A stretch of 64,000 bases of DNA from Akkermansiaceae bacterium (GTDB taxonomy: Bacteria; Verrucomicrobiota; Verrucomicrobiia; Verrucomicrobiales; Akkermansiaceae): contig CAJJBQ010000001.1 of the NCBI GenBank assembly GCA_905182405.1, forward strand, positions 1,054,001 through 1,118,000. The letters are read 5' to 3'. A program made the position numbers and the translations under genes. Positions 1 through 9,001 of the stretch are shown piece by piece; the stretch's first letter is position 1; the number at the start of each line of letters is the position of its first letter. The notes below the pieces were generated by a model. That model did no database searches and was not told the DNA's origin. It was given only the letters and a program-made list of their open reading frames with translations.

Positions 1-2518
1 CGCGGGTGGGAATATTGTTGCCGCTGACGATGGCATTGGCTGGGAAGTCGATGCCTCCATTCCAGTTCGGTCCCCAGCTGGTGTCCGAATCCCAGGGGAG
101 GGTTTGTAATTGTCCCAGAGGATTTCCAGGCATGGGCTTAAAATAAAAGGCGCGGTTCTTGAGGTGCTCTGCCGTGTTGGGTGCGACGTCGTAGTGGCGG
201 ATCATGTCATTAACCACGTGGTAGTGATTCCAGTGGTTGTAATCGACGTAGGTGTTCAGGAAAGTGTCGTCCTTGGCCGGGCGGAGGTTAAAGATGATGT
301 TCTTGAAATCGGAACCATCATCGACTGCATCAGCCGCTTGATAACGCTGCACGCTCACTCCATCGGTGCGGCCACTGATGAGCTTGTAGAGGTTTCCTTT
401 TTCCATGCCGTGGGCATCAAGAAAGCGCTTATCAAATTCTTCGAGGGCAAGGAGCATGCCGAAATGGTCGCCTTGATATTGATTGGGTGCTTCGTCGGCA
501 CCACGGATCACCCGCATGTTGAACCAATGGGTATTGGGAGCGGGGGTCCCGGTCATGTTGTAGATTTTGTGGTTTGTCGATTGGTCCATTCCCCAAGTGG
601 AATGGCCCCGTGAACCGATCATTTTATGAGTGGCGAGGAACTTCCAGGGTTCGGGGTATTTATTACCATCAGAGTCACGGAAGGTAGGATAGCTACCGCG
701 ATTGAAGCGGAATTTGAAGCTCCGCTTGCCGTTTCCGGCGTAGCGGGCATTTCTTTGGCGGAGACGGTAGCCGATGTGGTCGTAGACCTTGCCATCGTAG
801 ACGAAACTGCAGTTCCAGTTGTAGGCGCTTCGTGCGGCATATCGGTTTCGATCGATTTGGTTCCCGTTGTAAGCCACCGCTTGGTCAAAATTCGCGGAGG
901 TGGTGAGGACGTGGTAGTTCGGAATCGAGGTCATCGTTTCCGCCGAGTAAGTGTGGGGAGCTCCAAGAACCGAGCGGGCGTCGGCCTGGTAATCCGGGAT
1001 CCCGTTGTAAACGAAGTAGGCAAAGTTCAGGGCCGGGTCATCGGCGTAGGGAACCTCGACGTTTGCGCCACTGGAGTCCGTGGCGGAGATACGATAGCGC
1101 ACGAGAACCCGGTTCGCTTGTCCGGACACCGTTGCGGTGTAGATGTTGTCGCCGGCGAGGGCATCGTTACCTGAACCGTCATCGACCATCGCAAGGGTGA
1201 TCCAATTTACGGCATCAAAATAGGTAGGGTTCGGGGTGCGCGGGCTTTCTGGATCGGCGATCAAGGCCGAGGTCGCTTTCGCGAGAAAAGCGGGAACGTA
1301 GTTTCCTGGAAAAACGAGCTGGACCGCAAGACTTACTGAAGCGACTCCATTGGGGTCGGTGATTTTTGCTGTGATGACGGTGTCTTCTTCCGCTGCAGGT
1401 TGATTGGGGGAATGATCGACCTGCCGGATGGCGGGCGGAGCATTCGTAGTGAGGGCGGAGTTGGCCGCTCCGGGGCTTGGGACTGGAGGGGCGCCTGCAA
1501 CAGGAGCAGGGCGGATGACTTCAAAATTGATGCCAAAATCGCTGCTGGTGACGACTTTGTTGAAGGCATGAATGGCGATCGTGTTGGTTCCCTCGTGTAG
1601 GAAGCTGTTCGCGGTGGTGACGAGGTGCTCGATCCAATTGCTCTCATCGCCATTGGAGTTTGCCGTCATTCCGATGTTGAGATCTCCGTCGTTGACTTGA
1701 TAGCGGTGGACTTCTTGGTCATTGATCCAAACGACAAAGCCATCGTCGGAGAGAAAACGGAGAAGAAGGTTTGAAGAGATTTCGCCTCGAGCGATGGTGA
1801 ATTCTTTCCGAAAAAACACAGAGGTGTAATTGGATCGCATGTCAGCGATGGGATTGGCAAAGGTGAGCCCGGAGACGGAGCCAAAACCGATGGGCATGCT
1901 CTCGGAGTTCCAAGTGGCGTCTTCTGTGAAGCTCTCGCCGCGCCAGAGATCGACCGGGCTTGAGGCCTCGCTGTCTCCCTTGCGCCAACTCCAAGAGGCT
2001 GATGCGGGAATGAGAGTGGCTTCAGGGAGGACGCCGGGAACGAGTGAGCTGCGCCATGAAGCCCCCAAATTGTTATCAAGAGAGGGGTCGATCAATTCCA
2101 TCGAGGAACCATTTCCATTCGCTCCGATGGGCCAGGGAAATTCCGAGCGATAAGTCACGATATCTGCGCGAGTGCCATTGGCTTGGCGGAGCTCCACCGT
2201 TTCGCCCGCGCTGGAAAGGCCGCCACCAAAGGGCCCGACGGAGTCCACGCCATAGATGCCCTGCATCGCGGCGGGATCTTGTGCAATGACGAGGTGGCTG
2301 AGGCCCTGGATTTCGGTATTTGCGGGAATCGTAAAATTGATTCCTTGCTGGAAAAACCATCCAGAGACGTCGACGGGGTCCGTGCCGGCATTGTAGAGCT
2401 CCACGAATTCATCATGGGAGGTGTTAGGTTCACTATTATAGTGGATCTCATTGATGACGACTTGCGCTGGAAGCATCGAGATCAGAAATCCAGAGAGGAG
2501 GAGGGGTGAAATATTCAT
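1..2518 (-). CDS. CotH kinase family protein with lamin-tail domain, partial
   Basis: The reading frame starts at an ATG at 2518 and runs off the left edge of the window, so only the first ~839 residues are present. A signal peptide is followed by a lamin-tail-like domain (INEIHYNSEP, EFVELYNAG, residues ~20-110), a middle region with a beta-rich domain, and a CotH kinase-like part: YRLRQRNARY, then EEFDKRFLDAHG and GNLYKL near positions 390-480, and LPWDSDTSWG at ~60-90. In the CotH family such Asp-rich loops bind metal and ATP. Large secreted lamin-tail/CotH proteins are common in Verrucomicrobiota, often with a C-terminal sorting region that would lie outside this window. Divergent from the esterase at 2622. 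The substrate is unknown. The frame is continuous with no internal stop in the parts I translated. Confidence 0.85.
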   Translation of the reverse strand, partial: MNISPLLLSGFLISMLPAQVVINEIHYNSEPNTSHDEFVELYNAGTDPVDVSGWFFQQGINFTIPANTEIQGLSHLVIAQDPAAMQGIYGVDSVGPFGGGLSSAGETVELRQANGTRADIVTYRSEFPWPIGANGNGSSMELIDPSLDNNLGASWRSSLVPGVLPEATLIPASASWSWRKGDSEASSPVDLWRGESFTEDATWNSESMPIGFGSVSGLTFANPIADMRSNYTSVFFRKEFTIARGEISSNLLLRFLSDDGFVVWINDQEVHRYQVNDGDLNIGMTANSNGDESNWIEHLVTTANSFLHEGTNTIAIHAFNKVVTSSDFGINFEVIRPAPVAGAPPVPSPGAANSALTTNAPPAIRQVDHSPNQPAAEEDTVITAKITDPNGVASVSLAVQLVFPGNYVPAFLAKATSALIADPESPRTPNPTYFDAVNWITLAMVDDGSGNDALAGDNIYTATVSGQANRVLVRYRISATDSSGANVEVPYADDPALNFAYFVYNGIPDYQADARSVLGAPHTYSAETMTSIPNYHVLTTSANFDQAVAYNGNQIDRNRYAARSAYNWNCSFVYDGKVYDHIGYRLRQRNARYAGNGKRSFKFRFNRGSYPTFRDSDGNKYPEPWKFLATHKMIGSRGHSTWGMDQSTNHKIYNMTGTPAPNTHWFNMRVIRGADEAPNQYQGDHFGMLLALEEFDKRFLDAHGMEKGNLYKLISGRTDGVSVQRYQAADAVDDGSDFKNIIFNLRPAKDDTFLNTYVDYNHWNHYHVVNDMIRHYDVAPNTAEHLKNRAFYFKPMPGNPLGQLQTLPWDSDTSWGPNWNGGIDFPANAIVSGNNIPTR

Positions 2519-2621
2519 CAGAAAAACGTTAATAGGATATCTGAATGGGCGCAGGATGGAAGCAGGGAAGCAAAATTGGTCTCTGTCTTGCCAGCAGACC
2601 CCCTGATCGCTTTACTGCGCT

Positions 2622-4292
2622 ATGCGCTTTTTCTTTATTTTGGCACTTTTTATTCAGCTTCTTAATGCGGGGACACTCACGAAGCATCAATTTAGCGATT
2701 CGAAGATCTTCCCCGGAACGACGCGGGATTACTGGATTTATGTGCCTGCTCAGTATGATGGCTCGAAGCCGGCTTGCCTGATGGTGTTTCAAGATGGAGC
2801 GGGATTTGTCCGGAATCCGGGGAAAGAGGGCTACGTGCCCGATGTCTTCGATAAGTTGATCGCGGCAGGCGAGATGCCGCTGACTATTGGGCTTTTTATC
2901 AATCCCGGAGTGGTGCCGGCCGCGAACGAGAATGCGCAACCGCGCTTCAACCGCTCGTTGGAATACGATGGGATGGGCCCGGACTACGCCAACTTCCTCG
3001 TGGAGGAAATGATTCCCCGTCTCAACCTCAAGATCTCGGATAATCCTGATGATCGGGCTCTTTGCGGGGGTTCGTCGGGAGCGATTGCCGCTTTCACGGC
3101 AGCCTGGGAACGTCCGGATCAGTTTCGTCGGGTTTACTCCATGATAGGAACCTACGTGGGGCTTCGGGGCGGAAACGACTATCCAGCCTTGATCCGCAAG
3201 ACCGAACCCAAGCCGCTCCGTATTTTTCTGCAGGATGGCAAAAATGATCTCAATATTTATGGCGGAGATTGGTGGATGGCCAATCAGACGATGCAGCGGG
3301 CGCTCGAGTTCTCCGGTTACGAACACACCTATCGCTGGGGCGATGGCGGGCATAGTCGTAAGGAAGGAAATAAGCTGATGGTTGAGGCGCTGCGCTGGTT
3401 GTGGCAGGATCACGGGAAGACTCCGGTGAGGACTCATCCGGGAAAGTGCAAATCCCGTGCCTCCGAGTGGCTCATTCCTGGCGAAGACTGGCAGGTGGTG
3501 AGTGAAGGGCACAACTGGTCGGAAGGTCTCGCGATCGCGGCCGATGGCACCCTTTACTTTACGGACGTCCCGGATAGTGAGCTTTTCAAAATCACGCCGG
3601 ATGGAAAAGAGAGCCTCGTGGCGAAGGAGACAGCGAGGGCCAACGGGATCGCCTTGGGGCCTGATGGCAAGATTCTCTATACGGCATCCGCGAAGCAGAT
3701 CCGCGCCTATGATTTGGCGACTGGAAAGCACGAAGTCATCGACATAGGAGCGGGCGCCAATGATATTGTGGTGTCCCATGCCGGGCACCTTTACTTCACC
3801 GACCCTAAAGAGGGAAAGGTGTGGCATATCGATCTCAAGACAAAGAAACGGAAGATGGCGGCGAGCGTCAATGGGCTCAACGGCATTGGAATGAGCGCGG
3901 ATCAGACTCAGCTTTTCGTGTGTGAGTTTGCGGGCCCCTATGTTCATTCCTTTTCTATCGAAGAAGATGGGTCACTTCAGAATCGGCAGGCCTACTTTTA
4001 TGCGCAGCAGCCGACGCAAAATTCTAAGGTGGGGCTCGATGGGCAGTGCGCGGTTGCTTCCGGTCATCTCTTGGTGGGGACCTTTGCCGGACTTCAGATC
4101 TTTGACCAACCAGGACGGGTTCAGCTTGTTCTTCCGCGTCCCGCTTATGAAGACGGGCGCGTCAATTACTGCGCTGTCCATGGAGACATGCTCTATATTG
4201 CAACGCGGCATCGGATCTATAAGCGGAAGGTGAAATTGCAAGAGGCTCCCGCGTGGAAATATCCCGTGAAGCCACCCAAGCCAAGGCTGTAG
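2622..4292 (+). CDS. Secreted esterase fused to SMP-30/gluconolactonase propeller
   Basis: A 556-residue exported protein with signal peptide (MRFFFILALFIQLLNAG). Residues ~20-275 resemble the enterochelin-esterase-like alpha/beta hydrolases (COG2382): nucleophile elbow GGSSGA near residue 150 and a GGHSRKEG histidine near 247. Residues ~290-545 form an SMP-30/gluconolactonase-like six-bladed propeller, with YFTDVPDSELFKI, ANGIALGPDG and GLNGIGMSADQ blade motifs. Both halves are known catalytic folds. An esterase joined to a lactonase propeller suggests sequential opening or deacylation of sugar lactones or esters outside the cytoplasm, which is inference. Start chosen at the ATG that opens the signal peptide; no partner gene on the same strand. 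Confidence 0.85.
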   Translation: MRFFFILALFIQLLNAGTLTKHQFSDSKIFPGTTRDYWIYVPAQYDGSKPACLMVFQDGAGFVRNPGKEGYVPDVFDKLIAAGEMPLTIGLFINPGVVPAANENAQPRFNRSLEYDGMGPDYANFLVEEMIPRLNLKISDNPDDRALCGGSSGAIAAFTAAWERPDQFRRVYSMIGTYVGLRGGNDYPALIRKTEPKPLRIFLQDGKNDLNIYGGDWWMANQTMQRALEFSGYEHTYRWGDGGHSRKEGNKLMVEALRWLWQDHGKTPVRTHPGKCKSRASEWLIPGEDWQVVSEGHNWSEGLAIAADGTLYFTDVPDSELFKITPDGKESLVAKETARANGIALGPDGKILYTASAKQIRAYDLATGKHEVIDIGAGANDIVVSHAGHLYFTDPKEGKVWHIDLKTKKRKMAASVNGLNGIGMSADQTQLFVCEFAGPYVHSFSIEEDGSLQNRQAYFYAQQPTQNSKVGLDGQCAVASGHLLVGTFAGLQIFDQPGRVQLVLPRPAYEDGRVNYCAVHGDMLYIATRHRIYKRKVKLQEAPAWKYPVKPPKPRL

Positions 4293-4620
4293 AGAAACAT
4301 GGCTCCTTGTTCGCGCACTGGCACCTAATCCCACTTGGATCAGGTGCTCAGGCTTACGAGATAAGGGTGCCTCCCAAGTATGCCGTGCATGCAACGAGAG
4401 CAAATTGCCGCAGTCCAAGACGTAGCAGTAATCTTGTGACGGGGTATAGGAGGGAAGAATGTCACAGAAATTGGCCCTCTTTCCGCGTGGGGCATTCGTC
4501 TCTCTTGAAACACTACTTGGTATAAGAGGGGCGAGGTAGCAACCGTGACCCCAAAACCTGAAGCAAAAAAAAGCGCTGTCGAATGACAGCGCTTTGGGGA
4601 ATTAGGGAGCTTCGAGGGCC
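4293..4620. other. Intergenic region between convergent genes
   Basis: About 330 bases between the esterase-lactonase stop and the kinase stop. I see no coding frame with family resemblance and no tRNA-like cloverleaf. The only clear element is the terminator hairpin at its right end. Confidence 0.6.
4564..4596 (-). terminator. Rho-independent terminator of the kinase gene
   Basis: Perfect 11-bp inverted repeat, 4570-4580 (AAAGCGCTGTC) with 4585-4595 (GACAGCGCTTT), loop GAAT. The A-run at 4565-4572 reads as a U-tract on the minus strand, and the stem lies about 25 bases past the stop codon of the minus-strand kinase. Confidence 0.85.
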
Positions 4621-7134
4621 TTATTCGTCGTCTTTGTTGAGGCGGCGAAGGCGTTCTCCGAGGGCGCGCTTGGCCCGCTCCGATCGGTCGATGACGCGGT
4701 CGGAGGCATTGGCATCTTCGTCTTGGATGAAGTAGTCGAGGACCGCTTCTGCCCAGAGGCCGTTTTGGTTGACCATAGCGCCGACCACTTTGAGCTGCTC
4801 GATTTGTCCCACAGCCACGGTGGCGACGTCGGACCAGAAGATTTCCTTATCTTCTTCTTCGAGTCCTTCGGTTTTGGTCAGGAAGTTGATCATGGCCTCG
4901 AAAGCTTCACGACGCATGGTGTCGTCTTCTTGTCCGTCAGCAAACTCGTAAAGGATTTCGAATTGAGATCCATCGGGCCATTGCTTGAGCGCGGCGATGG
5001 CTGAGAGCTGCATCGAGGTGTTGTCTCCCTCGATTGCTTCTTTGACGATTGCTGCGGCATTTTCTCCACCGGCAGCGCCCAGAAGGCGGAGGAGGGCGGA
5101 ACGGGTCTCGTCGTCGACCGCGGACTTATAGGATCCCACGATGGGGCCGGCGAAGGCTTCACGATTTTCTGAGGAGGAGACGACCTCACTCAAGATAGTG
5201 ACGGCTTGAGCCTTCACGGACTTATCCTCGGCGATGGAAATGACGGTGAGGAGTTCGCTGAAGTTTTCCGCAGTGGCCATTTTTCCAGCAGCACTGATGG
5301 CCGCTTTTCCTTCGGCGGCATTTTCGGTTCTTCCTCCGTAGTTGATGAGGGCCGGGATGGCGCTTTCGCCTTTGCGCTTTCCGAGCACGTCGAAGAGTCT
5401 AAGGCGAATGTCGGTGTTGATTGACTCATCGGTGGAAAACTCGGCGATCTGTTTGTCGATGTGGGCTCCTTCACCCATCCAAAGGACAGTAAGGTAGGTG
5501 GGGCGGACGCCCTCATCCTTCGCACCAAAAGTGATCAATTCATTCAAGACAATAGAAACATCGTTTTCGCTGAGTTCTTGGGTCGGGAGGGGCTGGCTGG
5601 GATCGATGTCAGCGTATGGGGCGGTCATTTCGTTGAGGCGCTCAACGCGCTCTTTCTCATCGCCACGATCCATGTAAATAATGACGGCGATGACGAGACC
5701 CACAGCAAGCATCGAAGAGATGGTGGCCTTGGCCGCGCGGCCGAGTCCTTTCTTGATGACGACGACTGGAGTTCCTCCGATGGTCGCGGAGGTTCCGCCA
5801 ATGGCCGATGCCGCTTGAACCTGGGCTCCGAGTGGATTTGGCGCGGCAACAGGAGCGGGTGCTCCCTGAAGATGGACAGTTTGTTGTCCCAATTGAACGG
5901 GAGGGGCGGGGGATAGGGGAGCCCGGACTGGGGCAGCCACCAACACTGGCGCAGCGGGCACGGCCATTTGGAGTGCCGGGGTAGCCATCGGAGCTGGGGC
6001 AGCAACAGGAGCAGCTGGCATTTGTACAGGAGCGAGAGGCTCTGGAGGAGCGGGAGCTGGCTCTACCGGAGCAGTTGCCACAGCCGCGGCGGGGATTTGT
6101 TCCACGGGAGCTGGCACGGCCGCTTGTAAAGGTTGGGGCTGGGTGTGAACCGCGGGTATGGCACCTAAAGGTGGAGCTATCGATTGGGGAGCAGTTTCCG
6201 GTTGGGCCGCAGGAGCGGCAGGCTGCTCAGGGGCCGGGGCGGCTCCTGGAATGAGCAGCTTGGGTCTCTTCGGGGGTTCCGGAGTTTTGGGGGCTTGGCT
6301 GTTTGGATCTTCGCTCATTAGGAATTTGGTGAGAGATTCGCGTGCGTCCATCGGACGATCGTCCATCGGGCGCGAAAGATGCCACATAACCCAGTCACAA
6401 AGCCAGCCCGGAAGATCGGGACGGTGTTCGCTGAGGGGTGTGACGGTGTTTTGGAGATGGGCATTCATCACCTGCGATGCGTTTTCGGCATCGAAGGGAA
6501 AAACACCAGCAAGTGTGTAGTAGTAGACGCAACCGATGGAATACATGTCGGTGCGCTTGTCGAGCGGGGTGCGCTCGAATTGTTCCGGAGCCATGAAATG
6601 GATCGAGCCGAAGACGGCGTCGCCATGATCGATCGTCTGGAGTGAGGGTTTGGGGGAAAATTTGGCGAGGCCGAAGTCAACGAGTTTCACCTGGAAGCGA
6701 CCACTGGGGAGCCAAGTCACCATGATATTGGTGGGTTTGATGTCGCGGTGGACGAGATCGAGGTCTTGGGCGGCAATGAGCGCTTCCTGGGTTTGGAGGG
6801 CGACTTCGCGGAAATCGTCGTAAGTCAGCGTGCCCCGTTCGATCATTTCATCAATAGTGCGGCCGGAAAGGAGTTCCATCACCACGTAGGGTCCGTCTTG
6901 GTCCACTCCGGCATCAAAGACGGTGACAATGTGAGGATGCTGGATCGAGCAGAGGGAGGTGGCTTCCTGAAGCATGGCCTTGGTGGCCTCTTCTTGATTC
7001 ACGTATCCGCCGCCAGCGAGGACGCGTTTGATCGCCACTTCGCGATTGAGGTGACTATCGAAGGCACGAAAAACGGCACCGACCCCACCTTGGCCGATTT
7101 TTGCGCGAATTTCGTAGCGTTCTGCCGTTTCCAT
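4621..7134 (-). CDS. Membrane Ser/Thr protein kinase with HEAT-like repeats
   Basis: An 837-residue PknB-type kinase. The N-terminal kinase domain (~7-270) has the glycine loop GQGGVGAVFRA, the VAIKRV lysine, catalytic loop HRDIKPTN (~128-135), DFGLAKF (~150) and MAPEQ, so it should be active. A long Pro/Ala-rich linker (~275-450) precedes one membrane helix (~470-488, ISSMLAVGLVIAVIIYM). The remaining ~340 residues are Asp/Glu/Ala-rich helical repeats like HEAT repeats (SAIPALINYGG, ALLRLLGAAGGENAAAIVKEA). In the PknB topology this C-terminal part would face the periplasm and act as a sensor or protein-binding scaffold; that is inference. PVC bacteria carry many such kinases. A strong terminator follows. 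No phosphatase or substrate is adjacent. Confidence 0.92.
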   Translation of the reverse strand: METAERYEIRAKIGQGGVGAVFRAFDSHLNREVAIKRVLAGGGYVNQEEATKAMLQEATSLCSIQHPHIVTVFDAGVDQDGPYVVMELLSGRTIDEMIERGTLTYDDFREVALQTQEALIAAQDLDLVHRDIKPTNIMVTWLPSGRFQVKLVDFGLAKFSPKPSLQTIDHGDAVFGSIHFMAPEQFERTPLDKRTDMYSIGCVYYYTLAGVFPFDAENASQVMNAHLQNTVTPLSEHRPDLPGWLCDWVMWHLSRPMDDRPMDARESLTKFLMSEDPNSQAPKTPEPPKRPKLLIPGAAPAPEQPAAPAAQPETAPQSIAPPLGAIPAVHTQPQPLQAAVPAPVEQIPAAAVATAPVEPAPAPPEPLAPVQMPAAPVAAPAPMATPALQMAVPAAPVLVAAPVRAPLSPAPPVQLGQQTVHLQGAPAPVAAPNPLGAQVQAASAIGGTSATIGGTPVVVIKKGLGRAAKATISSMLAVGLVIAVIIYMDRGDEKERVERLNEMTAPYADIDPSQPLPTQELSENDVSIVLNELITFGAKDEGVRPTYLTVLWMGEGAHIDKQIAEFSTDESINTDIRLRLFDVLGKRKGESAIPALINYGGRTENAAEGKAAISAAGKMATAENFSELLTVISIAEDKSVKAQAVTILSEVVSSSENREAFAGPIVGSYKSAVDDETRSALLRLLGAAGGENAAAIVKEAIEGDNTSMQLSAIAALKQWPDGSQFEILYEFADGQEDDTMRREAFEAMINFLTKTEGLEEEDKEIFWSDVATVAVGQIEQLKVVGAMVNQNGLWAEAVLDYFIQDEDANASDRVIDRSERAKRALGERLRRLNKDDE

Positions 7135-7285
7135 GTGACCGATAAACTAGCGCCATCATTGACAAGGGAAGCGGGGGATCAATGCCAAAAGCGGCAGAAT
7201 CGGATCATCTTCCACTAAATTAGCGGAGGAATGAATGCACAGAAGTGGGGCCTCCTTACATTTCCACCTGATACACTCATTTGAA

Positions 7286-7435
7286 ATGATGAACCTCCTC
7301 TATTTTCTCTGCTCTCTGATTTGCGTTTTTCTGCTTCCGCTCAGCGGAGCCGAGCGTCCTAAAAACAGCGTGCTGATCATGGTGGATGACATTGGGTCGA
7401 TACTTACGGAGATCCGATTCAGAAATAGCGCGTGA
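7286..7435 (+). pseudogene. Sulfatase N-terminal remnant
   Basis: An ATG at 7286 (or 7289) opens a typical signal peptide (NLLYFLCSLICVFLLPLSGA) followed by ERPKNSVLIMVDDIG, which matches the first beta-strand and first metal-binding Asp pair of the sulfatase family (usual form RPNVVLIMADDLG). The similarity stops at about position 7393, and the frame ends at 7435 after a dozen unrelated residues. No Cys/Ser-x-Pro-x-Arg sulfatase signature follows. An intact sulfatase needs 450-550 residues, so this is a truncated copy left by a deletion. The intact sulfatase at 27027 has a comparable start (QPNVVYILADDLG). Confidence 0.75.
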
Positions 7436-7533
7436 GTAATTTCGTCCAAATCCGCGCGGTCATCGTTCACCATCATCTGCTCATCAATCACGGAAGAAAA
7501 GAAAGCCCGGAAGAGACCCTGATCGATCTTCAT
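7300..7533 (-). CDS. Unrecognised short frame beside the sulfatase deletion point
   Basis: A 77-codon frame that begins 17 bases after the stop of the membrane protein gene at 7550. Residues 1-46 (with FRAFFSSVIDEQ, RADLDEITHALFLNRI) look like a real helical protein segment. The rest is simply the antisense of the sulfatase remnant, so at most the first ~46 residues are native. It may be the tail of another protein joined here by the same deletion that cut the sulfatase. I do not recognise the family. Confidence 0.25.
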   Translation of the reverse strand: MKIDQGLFRAFFSSVIDEQMMVNDDRADLDEITHALFLNRISVSIDPMSSTMISTLFLGRSAPLSGSRKTQIREQRK

Positions 7534-7549
7534 GGAATCGCTTGAGATC

Positions 7550-9001
7550 CTACTTTTTGCGAAAGACTCGCACTGTTCCGTGGGCCCAGCTTTTTTCTTC
7601 CTGCCAGCCGTTTGCTTCCAGCGCTTCTAAAGTGAAACCGAAGCTCTCTTGAGTAGAGTATTGGGCGTCCCAGATGAGGAGGGTTCCCGAGGGGAGGTTT
7701 TTGGGGGTGAGGTTGTCCCAGGCTCCGAGTTTTTGACCGATGATTTTTCCGTGATTCCAGTAGGTGAGGGCGGTGTGGTGGCTGATCCAGGGCTGATCGG
7801 CGGGGATGTTTTCTTTGGTCCAAGCAGCGGCATCTTTTAGACCTTGGCCGTAGCGGCTTTGGGTCATCGGAGGGGCGATAATTTTGAGCGATTTTCCCTC
7901 GTGGGGCATGCCTGCAATATGGGTGTCGCCCACGATAAACTGCTGCTGCGGCATGAGGAGGCCGGTGTAAACAACGGCCCCGACCACAAGCGCGACGCCC
8001 CAAGTGGGGAGCTTCGGCTTGACGAGATTGAATCCTCTCAGAGCGACGAGCCCGACAAAGGGAGCCATCGGCATGATGAAGTGGTAGTAACCGCCCGAAG
8101 CGAAGAGGCCCTTCCAGTAGATGATGCTTTGGAGGGCGAAGTAGGCGGGATAAGTGGCATAAAGAAGGAGGTCCCATTTTACCGAACCCCATTTTCTAAA
8201 TGCTCCAATGAGAAAGAGGATGACGATGGGAAAGCCCGCTCCGGTCGCGAGGTGCTGGCAGTATAGCCAGAGCGGCCCCGAGCCATACATCTCAGTGGGT
8301 TTTGACTCAAAGAACATCAGGAAGGGAACTTCGCCGCGCGTAAGTTGGGTGGCGATATTTATGAGGACCATCGGGAGGATGGTCCAAGCGCCGATCCAGA
8401 CGGCATGGGGAAAGGCGGAGAGCGATTTTTTCCAATCGCCGCGGGCTAGAAAACGGGCGAAGCCGCCGGGGGCAAAGATGACCCAAAGCCCAAAAAGGCC
8501 GCTGAGCGCGATGCCTTCGTGGCGCACGAGCCCAAGGTAGCCGAAGCAGATCGCGGCAGGAACGAGATGCTTTCGCATCGCGAAAAAGACACCCGCAATC
8601 CACGTGATCATGAAGGGCGTCTGGGTCAGGACCGGATAACTGAGTTCGGGGAACCACCACTGAAATCCAACGAGAAGGGGGAGGACCCAGAGGTTGGCGA
8701 GGCCGAGTCGTTTTCCCTCGCGGCCGGTGAGCCACATCGCGACACCTGCGAGAAAGAGCGTCCAGAGTCGTGCCGAGGTCAGCCCGAAATGAGCGGGGAT
8801 GAAGTGAAGAAGATTGCGCCCCGGGCGGCTCCACGAATGCCAAAGTTCCTTTGGATTGTTCCAAACGTCGGCAGAAATCAGGAAATGGGCGATCTCGTCA
8901 TCGAGGATCCACGCTTGATTGGTAAGGAGTCGATAAAGCGACCAAGCGATGGCCAGGGCAAAGCTGAGCCAGAAATACTTTCCGAGTCCGTCGTTACGCA
9001 T
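7550..9001 (-). CDS. Polytopic membrane protein, probable GT39/PMT-like glycosyltransferase
   Basis: A 483-residue protein with about ten hydrophobic helices. The first extracytoplasmic loop carries an acidic pair (ILDDEIAHFL, ~33), a position where GT-C glycosyltransferases such as the PMT/ArnT group hold the catalytic Asp/Glu that binds the lipid-phosphate sugar. A His-rich loop and a small soluble C-terminal domain with aromatic residues (NGWQEEKSWAHGTVRVF) follow. Its start overlaps the end of the upstream GT2 gene by 8 bases, so the two are probably translationally coupled. GT2 (dolichol-phosphate-mannose synthase type) makes a polyprenyl-phosphate sugar that GT-C enzymes use, which fits. 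Assignment to GT39 itself is inference from topology and context. Confidence 0.7.
   Translation of the reverse strand: MRNDGLGKYFWLSFALAIAWSLYRLLTNQAWILDDEIAHFLISADVWNNPKELWHSWSRPGRNLLHFIPAHFGLTSARLWTLFLAGVAMWLTGREGKRLGLANLWVLPLLVGFQWWFPELSYPVLTQTPFMITWIAGVFFAMRKHLVPAAICFGYLGLVRHEGIALSGLFGLWVIFAPGGFARFLARGDWKKSLSAFPHAVWIGAWTILPMVLINIATQLTRGEVPFLMFFESKPTEMYGSGPLWLYCQHLATGAGFPIVILFLIGAFRKWGSVKWDLLLYATYPAYFALQSIIYWKGLFASGGYYHFIMPMAPFVGLVALRGFNLVKPKLPTWGVALVVGAVVYTGLLMPQQQFIVGDTHIAGMPHEGKSLKIIAPPMTQSRYGQGLKDAAAWTKENIPADQPWISHHTALTYWNHGKIIGQKLGAWDNLTPKNLPSGTLLIWDAQYSTQESFGFTLEALEANGWQEEKSWAHGTVRVFRKK

Noticed and set aside
2529..3947. A 472-codon open frame antisense to the esterase-lactonase gene
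   Set aside because: It lies wholly opposite a gene with clear domain motifs, has no family resemblance and starts inside the coding region.
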